From an uncultured Pseudomonas sp. (GTDB lineage Bacteria > Pseudomonadota > Gammaproteobacteria > Pseudomonadales > Pseudomonadaceae): 33,615 bases of DNA. Shown piece by piece: positions 7,063 through 15,731 of the stretch. Numbering within the stretch: position 1 is the stretch's first letter; each line of letters begins with the position of its first letter. The DNA lies in contig NZ_CAMPHN010000036.1 of NCBI RefSeq assembly GCF_946885885.1, forward strand, positions 1 through 33,615. The letters run 5' to 3'. The notes under the pieces were generated by a model. That model made no database searches. It saw nothing but the letters and a program-made list of their open reading frames with translations, and was not told the DNA's origin. The translations under genes were made by a program, and so were the position numbers.

Positions 7063-8450
7063 CGACACAGTTGCACCTCCACGGTGGTTGGCGTTTCCAG
7101 GGCCTCGACCGGCTCCATGAACACCGACATCAGGTTGGCGCCGCGGTGTTCCGGGGCCTGGCTGAGTTCCAGGTAGTAGAGGCCGCCATCGACCACGCCT
7201 TCGCGGCGATACCAGACTTTGTCGCGGCTGCCATTGTCGTAGTAGGTGATGATGTAGAAGTCCTTGACCTTGCCGTCGGAGATTTTGATCTCGAGAAAGG
7301 CGCGGTGCAGGTCGTGCAGGTCTTGCCGCTGGCGTCCGGTATTGCTCAACAGTTCGATTCGTTCGGCGGTCTTCAGTTCGGCCAATTCCCGGCGGGCGCT
7401 GGCGAGCACTTTCGGCGAGTGGGCGCAGCCGCCGTTGATCGCGGGGATCAACTGGCGGTAGGTCAACGGGGCATCCAGGCTGAAGTTGGCGGGCAGCTCC
7501 CAGACGATCAGCTTGGGTGGCGCCTTGGGGTCGTAATCGCTGGAATGCAGGTACTGGATCAGCGAGCCGTCCTGGTCGGCGCCGGGCAGGGCGTAGTTGA
7601 GGATGTCGACGCTGAGATATTCCTTGAGGAAACCCTCGAAGTTGTAGTTTTTCGCTTCCTCGTCGCGGCTGGCGGAATTGCTGGTGCCGACCAGTACCAC
7701 CTCGGTAGCCGCTTCATCGAATAGCGCGCTGGCATCGGCCTCCACGGGGATGGTGCGCAGCCCGCGTACATACTGGAAGCCGTAGTTATTGCCGCAGATG
7801 CGCTTGAGCCCGCGGTTCATGGTGCCGTCCTTGGGGATCATCACCCCCGGCTCGGTGCGGAACTGTTTCTTGTCCAACTGCGCGTGGACCGGGTGGGCGA
7901 TGATGGCGTCGGCGACGATGCGCGCGGTGGTCCTGGCGCCGCTCGGGGTCCAATGATGGTCGCGGCGGAAGAAGTATTCCTGCGGCGGCGGGGTTTCCAC
8001 CAGCGGCATGATGTCCGGCACCAGGGCACCGCCTTGGCGCAATTGCTCGATGTAAGCGGCGAGGTTGTGCCGGGCCACGGCGTAGTCGAAGCCGTGGGCG
8101 TGGTCCGGGCGGATCTTGTCGCGGTGCATCAGGCCGCGGGTCGGCTGTATGGCGATCGCCACCTGGATGTTCTTCGCCGCGAAGGTGGCCATCAGGCGCG
8201 CGAATTCCGGACGCATGGCTGGCGGCATGCCGAAGTCGTTGGCCAGGTCCACCGCCGAACGGAACAGCCATTTGTCTTTGCCGGGGGCCAGGGAGTCGAG
8301 CGACTTCATCACGCCTTCGGCATAGTTTTTCGGGTCGGACAGGCCGGGGCAGAGCAGGCACTCGAGATCGCAGACCGCCTCCTCGGCGCTGGCCGGTTGG
8401 GCCAGCGCCAGGAGCGAGACGACGGCAGCGTACAACCAGGGTTTTCTCAT
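7059..8450 (-). CDS. algX: Alginate O-acetyltransferase AlgX
   Basis: This periplasmic two-domain acetyltransferase transfers acetyl groups onto mannuronate residues and links to AlgK. The ATG at 8450 is preferred because GAGG lies ten bases upstream and a signal peptide (LYAAVVSLLALAQPASA) begins there; an upstream ATG at 8474 exists. The length is 463 residues (family ~474). The SGNH-like domain has Asp164 and His166 in RRDHHWTPSGA and the nucleophile Ser257 in VLVGTSNSA, so the catalytic triad is intact. Cysteines CDLECLLC follow the signal peptide. The C-terminal ~110 residues (IKISDGKVKDFYII onward) match the carbohydrate-binding module position. The gene sits between algF and algL, whereas in P. 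aeruginosa it lies between algG and algL. Confidence 0.93.
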   Translation of the reverse strand: MRKPWLYAAVVSLLALAQPASAEEAVCDLECLLCPGLSDPKNYAEGVMKSLDSLAPGKDKWLFRSAVDLANDFGMPPAMRPEFARLMATFAAKNIQVAIAIQPTRGLMHRDKIRPDHAHGFDYAVARHNLAAYIEQLRQGGALVPDIMPLVETPPPQEYFFRRDHHWTPSGARTTARIVADAIIAHPVHAQLDKKQFRTEPGVMIPKDGTMNRGLKRICGNNYGFQYVRGLRTIPVEADASALFDEAATEVVLVGTSNSASRDEEAKNYNFEGFLKEYLSVDILNYALPGADQDGSLIQYLHSSDYDPKAPPKLIVWELPANFSLDAPLTYRQLIPAINGGCAHSPKVLASARRELAELKTAERIELLSNTGRQRQDLHDLHRAFLEIKISDGKVKDFYIITYYDNGSRDKVWYRREGVVDGGLYYLELSQAPEHRGANLMSVFMEPVEALETPTTVEVQLCR

Positions 8451-8476
8451 TGGGCGAGCGCCTCGTCGCGGCATAA

Positions 8477-9118
8477 CTATTCGAGGGTATCCAGGCTGTT
8501 GGCCTGGCTGATCGCCCGGACGCTGCCGCCTTGGGGCACGACCAGGTAGCTGTAGGAACGGCCCTTTTTCAGTAGCGTCTCGTCGAACGTGGCCACGCTC
8601 TGTTCGCCGTTGAACGCGGCGAAACCGATCTTCACCTCGTTCACCGGGCGCACGCCGCTTTGGTTCTTGTCGATGCTCTCGACGATGGCGTGCTTGCCGT
8701 CCCGGGTCTTCAGGGCCAGGGGTTGGTCGGTCAGGTTGTAGAACGCCACCAGGGCTTTTTTCGGGTCGCTGGAGTAGGGGTCGACGATGCTCGCCAGGCC
8801 GCTGCCGTCGTAAACCAGGGTGTAGGCCGAGCTGGTCTGCAGGTCGACGTCCTGGGTGCTCTGGTTGACCTTGATGGTGCGGGTGCCCGGTGGAGTGAAC
8901 AGGTAGGCGCCGAGTTGGCCGGCATTGATCTTCTGGCTTTTGCTTTTGCCGCTGAGCATCACCTCGGCCGGCGCACCGCTGAGGTTGAGTACCCGCACAT
9001 AGGCGGAGTCGGCGGGGGCGACCGGGCCGTAGAGGCCGGCGCTGCTTTCCTGGGCCTGGCTGGCCAGTGGCGCGAGTAACAGCAAGGAAACGAGGCAGCG
9101 TTGCATAAGGGTGTTCAT
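8477..9118 (-). CDS. algF: Alginate O-acetylation protein AlgF
   Basis: This 213-residue periplasmic protein has a signal peptide (LVSLLLLAPLASQAQ) and two small beta-rich domains. Family marks are GLYGPVAPADSAYVRVLNLS, DPKKALVAFYNL and VGFAAFNGE-like sequence (IGFAAFNGEQ). AlgF is required for O-acetylation and is thought to mediate contacts between AlgJ and AlgX; no catalytic residues are known. CAGGAG lies upstream of the ATG. It follows algJ by 31 bases. In P. aeruginosa algF is followed by algA; here it is followed by algX. Confidence 0.92.
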   Translation of the reverse strand: MNTLMQRCLVSLLLLAPLASQAQESSAGLYGPVAPADSAYVRVLNLSGAPAEVMLSGKSKSQKINAGQLGAYLFTPPGTRTIKVNQSTQDVDLQTSSAYTLVYDGSGLASIVDPYSSDPKKALVAFYNLTDQPLALKTRDGKHAIVESIDKNQSGVRPVNEVKIGFAAFNGEQSVATFDETLLKKGRSYSYLVVPQGGSVRAISQANSLDTLE

Positions 9119-9149
9119 GACGTTCTCCTGAGGATTGCGAGCCTGCGGC

Positions 9150-10250
9150 TCAGAACAGTTGGTTGATGGCTTGCGTGCTTTGCTCGCTGGCCTGGCGGGT
9201 GAGCAGGGTGCGCACCGGAAATTCCCAGATCACCGTCTTGATGTTGCGGTTGTCGAGGTGTTCGCCGGCGAGGAACTGATCCATCGCATGGAAGGGGCCG
9301 AGCGCTTCGGTGGCGGTGGTCAGCATGTCGTTCTGCAACGACTCCTTGAGGAAGCCGGGGAAGTTCCAGTCCTCGATCTTGGTGTAGCTGGAGCCGACCA
9401 GCATGATCGACTGCGGGCTGTCGCCGAACAGCTGATCGGCATCGATCCGCTGCTCGGTGTTGATGGTTTCGTACAGCGGAATGGCATCGCCAGCGAACAA
9501 CTGCGGGTTCAGCCATTGGCTGAAACGCAGGAAACCGAGCAGGTCGCCGTCGATGGTCTTTTTCGCCACCAGGCGCGAGCGATAACGGATCTGCCCTACC
9601 AGTTCCGGGTGCAGCCGGGCGAATTCCTTGGCGGCGAGGTTGGCGCCCTGGGGCGTCCAGTGGGTGTCGGTGCGCAGGAACAGCGGTTGTTGTTGCTTGC
9701 CGAGCAGGAAGCTCTGGCGCAACGGCGTCACCTCGATTTGGCGCTGGCGCAGGTAGTTGACGAACTCGCCATACAAGGCCGGCGTGCGCGGGTCCAGTTC
9801 GACCAATGCCCGGTCGGCATAGATGTCCACCTTCATCGGCACCGGCAACACGATCAGGCGTTTGTCGTGTTCGCGCAGGCGTTCGCCGACCTCGCTGATC
9901 CGCGCCAGGTGCTCAGCCAGAACCTCCTCATAGGCGCTCGGCACTTTGTATTCTTCGTTGGTGAACAGCCAGCCGTCCTTGCCCAGCACCACGCCGCTGG
10001 CGCCTTCCTTGAACAGCAGGTATTGCAGGTTGGCCCAGCCTTCCACCGAGATCGCGCGTAGCGGGAATTCGCGGTCGTAGGTTTTCTCGAACTTGCGGAT
10101 CAGCTCGCCGTCGAGAAACAACGTCAGCGCCTGCTCCTGGGTACGGACGAAGCCCGCCACCTTGGGCACCGAATAGACCAGCATGGCGGCCAGCATGAGC
10201 AAAAACAGGATGCCGTTGATGCGGCTGGCGGAACTCATTACGGGAAACAT
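9150..10250 (-). CDS. algJ: Alginate O-acetylase AlgJ
   Basis: The product has 366 residues with one N-terminal membrane segment (about 12-30) that anchors an SGNH-like acetyltransferase domain in the periplasm. The catalytic residues are present: Asp195 and His197 in LRTDTHWTPQGA and Ser288 in LVGSSYT. AlgJ works with AlgI and AlgF to acetylate alginate or relay acetate to AlgX. A strong GGAGG precedes the ATG, ten bases after the algI stop. It resembles AlgX around the active site, as expected for paralogous domains. Confidence 0.93.
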   Translation of the reverse strand: MFPVMSSASRINGILFLLMLAAMLVYSVPKVAGFVRTQEQALTLFLDGELIRKFEKTYDREFPLRAISVEGWANLQYLLFKEGASGVVLGKDGWLFTNEEYKVPSAYEEVLAEHLARISEVGERLREHDKRLIVLPVPMKVDIYADRALVELDPRTPALYGEFVNYLRQRQIEVTPLRQSFLLGKQQQPLFLRTDTHWTPQGANLAAKEFARLHPELVGQIRYRSRLVAKKTIDGDLLGFLRFSQWLNPQLFAGDAIPLYETINTEQRIDADQLFGDSPQSIMLVGSSYTKIEDWNFPGFLKESLQNDMLTTATEALGPFHAMDQFLAGEHLDNRNIKTVIWEFPVRTLLTRQASEQSTQAINQLF

Positions 10251-10260
10251 GGCGACCTCC

Positions 10261-11688
10261 TCAGAACTGGAAATAAAGGAAAGGCGAGAAGGAATTGGCG
10301 GCCAGGCGCGTCAACGACAGCGCGAAGCCTGCCCACAACAGCAAGGCGCTGAAGCCGCTGACGTTCTGCATCAGGTAGCCGACTTTTTGCCCGGCGTAGT
10401 AGCGCCGGTTGATGGTGCCGGCGATCACCAGCCAGGCCACGGCCACCAGGGTGAAGGACACGGTGAGGCTGGAGGTGCCGAGGACGTAAATGTCCAGCGA
10501 GCCGAGGCCGTTCATCCCGAACATCCCGGCGTAGAGGCGCAGCGCATGACTGAGGTCGCCAGTGACGAACAGCGGCATGCACAGCACTACGCCGGTCACC
10601 GCGAGCATGTTGCGCCAGAAGTTGTAGGGATCGGTGACCTTGGTGGTCAGCTTGAGCTTGCGCTCGAGCACCATGAACACCGCGAAATACAGGCCGAAGA
10701 AGATGAAGGCGAAACTCGCCCCATGCCAGAAGCCGGACAGCAGCATGGTCAGGAACAGCGCGCCGTTGGCGCCGATCTTGCGACTGCGCACGAGCGGGGT
10801 ATAGATGTAGTCGCGCAGGAAGTCGGCCAGGGTCAGGTGCCAGCGGCGCCAAAATTCGGTGAGGCTCTGGCAGAGGAACGGCTGGTTGAAGTTCTCCGGG
10901 AAGCGGAAGCCCATCATCATGCCCAGGCCAATGGCCATGTCGCTGTAGCCGGAGAAGTCGAAATACAGCTGCACCAGGGAGATGAACACGCCGAACCAGG
11001 CATCGACCATTTCCGGCTGCGCCTCGCCCATCAGCAGCGTGTTCATCGGCGCCAGGGAATCGGCGATCAGCACCTTCTTGATAAAGCCGAGCATGAAGCG
11101 GCAGGCGCCGAGGGAGAACAGCTCCAGCGAGTGGCTGCGCTGGCGCAACTGCTTGTCGACCAGGCTGTAGCGCAGGATCGGCCCGGCGATCAGTTGCGGG
11201 AACAGCGCGATATAGGCGGCGAAGTCGACGAAGCGCTTGGTCGGTTCGGCCTGCTTGCGGTAGATGTCGACGATGTAGCTGACCGCCTGGAACACATAGA
11301 AGGAGATGCCCAGCGGCAGGATGATGTGCTCCAGGGTGAAGGTGTCGATGCCCAGCGGCGCCAGTGCGCTGGCGATCACCTCGACGCCGAAGTTGGCGTA
11401 TTTGAAGTAGCCGAGGGTCGCCAGGTCGCCGACCACACCGATGGTCAACAGGCGGAAAGCACCACGTTTATCGTCGTTATCCAGGCGGGCTTTGATGCGG
11501 ATACCGAACCAGTAGTTCCAATACGAGATGGCCACGAACAGCAATAGGAAGTCCGGGCGCCACCAGGCATAGAACGCATAGCTGCCGAGCACGATCACAT
11601 GGGAGCGCCAGGAGTCCTTGACCAGGTAATAAATCAGCAGGAACAGAGGCAGAAAGAGGAATAAGAAAACGTTCGATGTGAAGATCAT
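10261..11688 (-). CDS. algI: Alginate O-acetyltransferase AlgI (MBOAT)
   Basis: A 475-residue polytopic inner-membrane protein of the MBOAT family. It moves acetyl groups from a cytoplasmic donor across the membrane to AlgJ and AlgX. The conserved block SLTEFWRRWHLTLADFLRDY and the catalytic His322 in LLSGFWHGASFAF are intact, at the same residue number as in P. aeruginosa AlgI. The start MIFTSNVFLFLFLPLFL is the family start. It lies 12 bases after algE. This algE-algI junction replaces the algE-algG and algL-algI junctions of the usual operon. Confidence 0.95.
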   Translation of the reverse strand: MIFTSNVFLFLFLPLFLLIYYLVKDSWRSHVIVLGSYAFYAWWRPDFLLLFVAISYWNYWFGIRIKARLDNDDKRGAFRLLTIGVVGDLATLGYFKYANFGVEVIASALAPLGIDTFTLEHIILPLGISFYVFQAVSYIVDIYRKQAEPTKRFVDFAAYIALFPQLIAGPILRYSLVDKQLRQRSHSLELFSLGACRFMLGFIKKVLIADSLAPMNTLLMGEAQPEMVDAWFGVFISLVQLYFDFSGYSDMAIGLGMMMGFRFPENFNQPFLCQSLTEFWRRWHLTLADFLRDYIYTPLVRSRKIGANGALFLTMLLSGFWHGASFAFIFFGLYFAVFMVLERKLKLTTKVTDPYNFWRNMLAVTGVVLCMPLFVTGDLSHALRLYAGMFGMNGLGSLDIYVLGTSSLTVSFTLVAVAWLVIAGTINRRYYAGQKVGYLMQNVSGFSALLLWAGFALSLTRLAANSFSPFLYFQF

Positions 11689-11700
11689 GGCCGTGGTCCG

Positions 11701-13188
11701 TCAGTAGCGCACGACTGCGCCGAAGGAGAGTTGATAGTCGTCGTCCAGGCCGCGGATCGCATCGCCGGCCATGAAGTAGCCGCCGCTGAGCAGCAGGTCG
11801 AAGCTGAGTTGCCGGCCCGCCAGCGCGGTGGGGAACATTTCCCAGTAATAGTTGAGGTCCAACACCTGGCCGAGCGCCTCGTCGCCGGTGATGGCGCCGG
11901 GGGTGGCGAGCAGTTCGGGCGAGACCCGCAGCGGCAGTTCGCCTTCGCCATCGCGCAAATACAGGTCGGAAACGCGTATGTCGAAGTAATGCCTGGGCAG
12001 CGGTCGGGTCTCCACGGCGAGGCCGTAGAACGCCAGGTTGCGCAGGTTGATGCCGATGAACGAGCCGAGCAGACCGCTGGAATAGGTCTCCCGGCCACTG
12101 ACCCGGTCGGATTGCAGGTCGTTGAAGCCGAAGCCTTCGAATGCGTTGCCCGGTTTATCGGTGATGCCGCCGCGCAGGGCGAAGCGCGGTTGCCACGGCC
12201 AATCGTCGAAGCGCTTGCCGATATCGCCGACGAAGGCCCAGCCACTGCTGTTGCGGCGTTCTTCCACGGCTGCGCTGTCGATGGTTTCGACACGTCCCTC
12301 GAGCGCTACCAGCTCCATCCGGTAATCGCTGATCACGCCCCAGCGCAGCGCGTCGCCATAAGCGAACAGGCCGGCGCGCCCGCCCTTGAAATCGCGGGGG
12401 TCGTCCACATCGGCGCCGGAGTGGTCGTATTCCAACAGCAGACGCAGGCCGGCCCAGTGTTGCGGGTGCCAGCGCCAGCTGTATTCGCCGAGTCCGTAGG
12501 CGATCGAACGGACATCCTCCGCGAGGCTGTTGGCGTCGCTGTTGTAGTTGTAGAAACGCTGGCCCACGGCGAAAAAGCCGCTGGCGAAGTCGTCGAGGTA
12601 GTTGAAGCGCAGGGATTCCAGGCTGTCGTCCCACCAGATGCCGTAGTAGTCGGCGTAACGCTGGCGGCCGAGGCTCAGGGAGAAACGCGGGTCGCCGCCG
12701 AGCAGGTTGCGCTTGAGGTAAAACTCGCGCAATTCGGCGTTGGCGTGTTCGACATCGGGCAGCTCGCGGGACGGGTTCTGCTCCTGGAACGGGGTGCTGG
12801 CCTGGCTCGAGCTGTAGTTCAGCCAGGCACGGGCGAAGCCCTGCCAGACCGGCCATTCGGCTTGCGGGCCGGACCACGACAGCGAGGGTTCGTAGCGCAG
12901 GCCGTAAAAGGGCTCGTAGTCCTCGCCGAGGGTCGAATCCTTGGGGCCGTAACCGCCCTGCACGCTGAATTTATGGTGGATCTCCAGGGTATCCGCCGCC
13001 GCGGTTTGCGCCGCGGCCGGGGCACCGTTATCGGCATCGGTCGCCGTCGGCTCCTCGGCCTCCTGCGCCTGGGCCAGTGCGCCGCCCATCACCAGGGCCA
13101 GGCCCAGGTAGCGCGCAGTTCCCTTGCCTGATTTGCTTGGTATACGGCTGCTTGGCATATGGCTGATCGGCATATGAATGGTCCCCAT
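11701..13188 (-). CDS. algE: Alginate outer-membrane porin AlgE
   Basis: The product has 495 residues (family ~490). The signal peptide has its hydrophobic core at LGLALVMGGALAQAQ and is followed by a short acidic linker and then beta-strand-rich barrel sequence. Recognisable stretches are REFYLKRNLLGG, FSLSLGRQRYADYYGIWWDD, SLRFNYL and YSWRWHPQHWAGLRL, matching the AlgE barrel with its electropositive pore loops. AlgE is the channel for alginate export. The first ATG lies two bases after the algK stop with a weak ribosome site. Internal ATGs at codons 6 and 11 give shorter n-regions and are possible starts; GGGG precedes the second ATG. Confidence 0.9.
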   Translation of the reverse strand: MGTIHMPISHMPSSRIPSKSGKGTARYLGLALVMGGALAQAQEAEEPTATDADNGAPAAAQTAAADTLEIHHKFSVQGGYGPKDSTLGEDYEPFYGLRYEPSLSWSGPQAEWPVWQGFARAWLNYSSSQASTPFQEQNPSRELPDVEHANAELREFYLKRNLLGGDPRFSLSLGRQRYADYYGIWWDDSLESLRFNYLDDFASGFFAVGQRFYNYNSDANSLAEDVRSIAYGLGEYSWRWHPQHWAGLRLLLEYDHSGADVDDPRDFKGGRAGLFAYGDALRWGVISDYRMELVALEGRVETIDSAAVEERRNSSGWAFVGDIGKRFDDWPWQPRFALRGGITDKPGNAFEGFGFNDLQSDRVSGRETYSSGLLGSFIGINLRNLAFYGLAVETRPLPRHYFDIRVSDLYLRDGEGELPLRVSPELLATPGAITGDEALGQVLDLNYYWEMFPTALAGRQLSFDLLLSGGYFMAGDAIRGLDDDYQLSFGAVVRY

Positions 13189-13190
13189 CG

Positions 13191-14555
13191 CTAGATTTTC
13201 ACGGTTTTCAAAATGTCTTCACGGGCGTGCTCGGCGTTGGCCAACTCTTCGGGGCTGATTTCGCTTGCCAACTCGCTGAGAAACTTGCGCGCGCCCAGCT
13301 CGCCGTAGTCCACGGCGATGCGCGCGTAGGCATACGCCTTGGCTTTGTCGTTGCAGATGCCCTTGCCGTGGGCATAGAGGGTGGCGATGCGGTAGAAGGC
13401 CGAGGCGAAGCCTTTCTCGGTGAGCTGCCGGTAAGCCTCGATCGCCTGGCGCTGATCGACTTCGTCGAGGCCGCCCATGCTGTGCAGTTCGCCGAGGTTG
13501 AGGTAGGCGTTCTGGTAGCCCTCGGCGAGCAGGCCGAGAATCAGCTCATGGGCCTTGAACGGATCCAGCGTCGGCCAATTACGCACCAGGTAGGCCGAGG
13601 CCCGTAGGGCTCGGCCCTGCTGCGATCGCAGCGCCTCGATGCGGTCGATCAGGGCGAACACCTCGGCCGGTTGATATTGCTCGGCCAGGGACATCATGTA
13701 GCTGGCTTTGGCTTGCATCGCCGCCACCGAACCCCGTTCGCTGGCGTAGTTCAACCAGGCCAGGGCATCGTTGTTTTCCTGCTCGCCGGCGATGCCGCTG
13801 AGCAGGCTGCCGATGCTCTGCACCACGGGCAGCGGCAGTTCGTCCATGCGCTCGCGCAGGCTCTTGGCGAACACCGGGAATAGCTCGTCCTGATGCTCGC
13901 CGAGAACCCGGTAATAGCGCCCCACGGCGCGCGCATCGACCAGCACGGCGCGGCGGTAATAGCGCTCCGCCTTGGCCTGCTGGCCCTGCTGTTCGGCCAG
14001 TGCGCCGAGGTAGGTGAGATCGCGGCAATCCTCGACGCAGGCGCGCCGATACAGCGCGATCAGGGTTCCGACGCGTTCGGCCCGGAAATCCTCGGGGTAA
14101 ACCAGGAACACCTCCAGGGTGGTCGACAAGGTGGTGAGATCGCGCTGCTGCGGGTAGCGCCGTACCGCCTCCTGAAAAAACGCCCGATAGCGCGCGCGGT
14201 AGTGGATATTGCCGTCGACCAAAGCCGCCAGGCTGCTCAGCGCGCCGAGCTCGCCACGCCCCTGTTCGAAAACGCCCTGGTACAACGCGATGGCTTCCTG
14301 CACGCGCTGCGCATCGGCGGAGCCGGACAGGTGGTTGGCGAGCAGCAGTTGCGCACCGCGTTCGCCGCGTGCGGCGAGGGCGCGCAACTGCGGTTCGACC
14401 ACGGCGTGCGGGTCCTGGTGGAGCCGATAACGGATCTGCGCGAGGCTCTCTGCTTGCGCCGCGGCCGCCGTCAGCAGCGCCGCCAGGGCGCCTGCGCAGA
14501 GTCGCGAGAAGAGTCGCGAGAAGAGCCGCGAGAAGAGCGGCTTCAGCTGTTGCAT
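13191..14555 (-). CDS. algK: Alginate export TPR/Sel1-repeat protein AlgK (no lipobox)
   Basis: The 454-residue product follows alg44 by nine bases. Helical Sel1/TPR-like repeats run through the protein, for example YLNLGELHSMGGLDE, AFYRIATLYAHGKGI and KAYAYARIAVDYGELGARK near the C-terminus. AlgK joins the AlgE porin to the periplasmic complex through AlgX. In P. aeruginosa it is a lipoprotein. Here the N-terminus is a conventional signal peptide with likely cleavage at AQA-ES; the only early cysteine (Cys20) is preceded by SRL, not a lipobox. The n-region contains the tetrad FSRL three times, coded by 12-bp tandem repeats. Sequence similarity to known AlgK appears low except for the repeat pattern, and identity rests partly on position. 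Confidence 0.82.
   Translation of the reverse strand: MQQLKPLFSRLFSRLFSRLCAGALAALLTAAAAQAESLAQIRYRLHQDPHAVVEPQLRALAARGERGAQLLLANHLSGSADAQRVQEAIALYQGVFEQGRGELGALSSLAALVDGNIHYRARYRAFFQEAVRRYPQQRDLTTLSTTLEVFLVYPEDFRAERVGTLIALYRRACVEDCRDLTYLGALAEQQGQQAKAERYYRRAVLVDARAVGRYYRVLGEHQDELFPVFAKSLRERMDELPLPVVQSIGSLLSGIAGEQENNDALAWLNYASERGSVAAMQAKASYMMSLAEQYQPAEVFALIDRIEALRSQQGRALRASAYLVRNWPTLDPFKAHELILGLLAEGYQNAYLNLGELHSMGGLDEVDQRQAIEAYRQLTEKGFASAFYRIATLYAHGKGICNDKAKAYAYARIAVDYGELGARKFLSELASEISPEELANAEHAREDILKTVKI
14499..14534. repeat. Three 12-bp tandem repeats in the algK signal-peptide coding region
   Basis: The unit GAGTCGCGAGAA (plus strand) occurs at 14499-14510, 14511-14522 and, with one change, 14523-14534. 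It codes FSRL repeats. Gain or loss of units keeps the frame but changes the length of the signal-peptide n-region. Confidence 0.85.
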
Positions 14556-14564
14556 GGCGCGCTC

Positions 14565-15713
14565 CTACAGATTGCCGAGCCGCGCGGCGAACGGCAGGCC
14601 GAGGTACACGTCCACCGCCAGCGGTTTGCGGTAGGTCTCGCGGGGCAACGGCTGGTTGGGCCGGATGGTCAGCTCCAGGGCCTGGTTGAGGGTATCGAGC
14701 GCCGAATCGACCACAGTGCCGCCGATGGTCGAATCGCTGCCGAACAGGCTGAGTTCGACCGAGGAAACCCGGCTGACATCCTTGAGCCGTTCGAAGGGGA
14801 AGCTGGCCTTGACGAAGAGGTCCTCGTCGACCGGCAGCAGGTGCGCCAGTTCGTCGAACTTGTAGGCGTAACCGTCCCGGCGTTTGCCGGGGAAATACAC
14901 TTCGCAATCGCACGGGCTGGCGATCACCGTTTCGACCAGCGTGCGGCCGAGCAGCGCCTGACTATCGGCCGGTGCGAGGCGCACCAACGCTTCGAGATCC
15001 GCCGGGGTGTTGATGCTGGTGGCCAGTTGCGTCGATACGCTGGCGATCGGCTGGCCCGCGGGTACCCGCTGATTGGCTTCGACCAGCAGCTTGACGTAGC
15101 CGTTCTCCGGCATGCTGACCACGTAAGCGTTGCTGCTGACCAGCGCCTGAGTCGCCGCCACATGGAAAAACAGCAGGTACAGTTTGTAGAACAGCAGGCC
15201 GGCCAGGCACATGCCGGCGCTGAGGAACAACAGGCTGCCGAGGCCGGCGCGCAAGCGTTCCCAGCCGCAGCGCGGGCTGCCGAATTTCTGTTTGCGTTGC
15301 TTGATGTGGTTTTCCCGCTGCAATACATGCAGCAGGCCATTGATGTCGGCGATTTCCCCGGACATATAGGCGCTGATGATATAGCGCAGGATGTCGCGCT
15401 TCTGCTCGTCGAGTTCGATGAACTCGATGCCCAGCAGCCCGTCGTACTTGGACACCACTTTGACCCTGGCGTCGATGTTCAGAACGATGGCGTTCATGCG
15501 CAGATGGATGGAGGCGAACAGCAGGCTGCCGAGCTTGAACGTTTGCTCGCAGTGCAGGCCGGCGCCGCCGAGGGAAATGTTGTCTATCTGGCATTCCACA
15601 GGCGCGATGCCGCCGCTCAGGGTGACCTTGGCGGGTAGCTTGGTGCGCACGTGCTGACGCTCGTCGACCGCTTCGTGAACCATATTGGCGGACAGGTTAC
15701 TGATGGTGTTCAT
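14565..15713 (-). CDS. alg44: Alginate copolymerase Alg44 (PilZ c-di-GMP receptor)
   Basis: The 382-residue product (family ~389) has an N-terminal PilZ domain with the c-di-GMP motif R19xxxR23 (RQHVR) and N45-x-S-x-x-G (DNISLGG). One membrane segment follows (about 160-180, GSLLFLSAGMCLAGLLFYKL) and then a periplasmic HlyD-like domain. Binding of c-di-GMP to Alg44 switches on the Alg8 synthase, so alginate production here is predicted to be controlled post-translationally in the usual way. It lies 18 bases after alg8 and nine before algK. The start gives the expected PilZ spacing. Confidence 0.93.
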   Translation of the reverse strand: MNTISNLSANMVHEAVDERQHVRTKLPAKVTLSGGIAPVECQIDNISLGGAGLHCEQTFKLGSLLFASIHLRMNAIVLNIDARVKVVSKYDGLLGIEFIELDEQKRDILRYIISAYMSGEIADINGLLHVLQRENHIKQRKQKFGSPRCGWERLRAGLGSLLFLSAGMCLAGLLFYKLYLLFFHVAATQALVSSNAYVVSMPENGYVKLLVEANQRVPAGQPIASVSTQLATSINTPADLEALVRLAPADSQALLGRTLVETVIASPCDCEVYFPGKRRDGYAYKFDELAHLLPVDEDLFVKASFPFERLKDVSRVSSVELSLFGSDSTIGGTVVDSALDTLNQALELTIRPNQPLPRETYRKPLAVDVYLGLPFAARLGNL

Positions 15714-15731
15714 GGGTGTTCGCCTCGCGAC

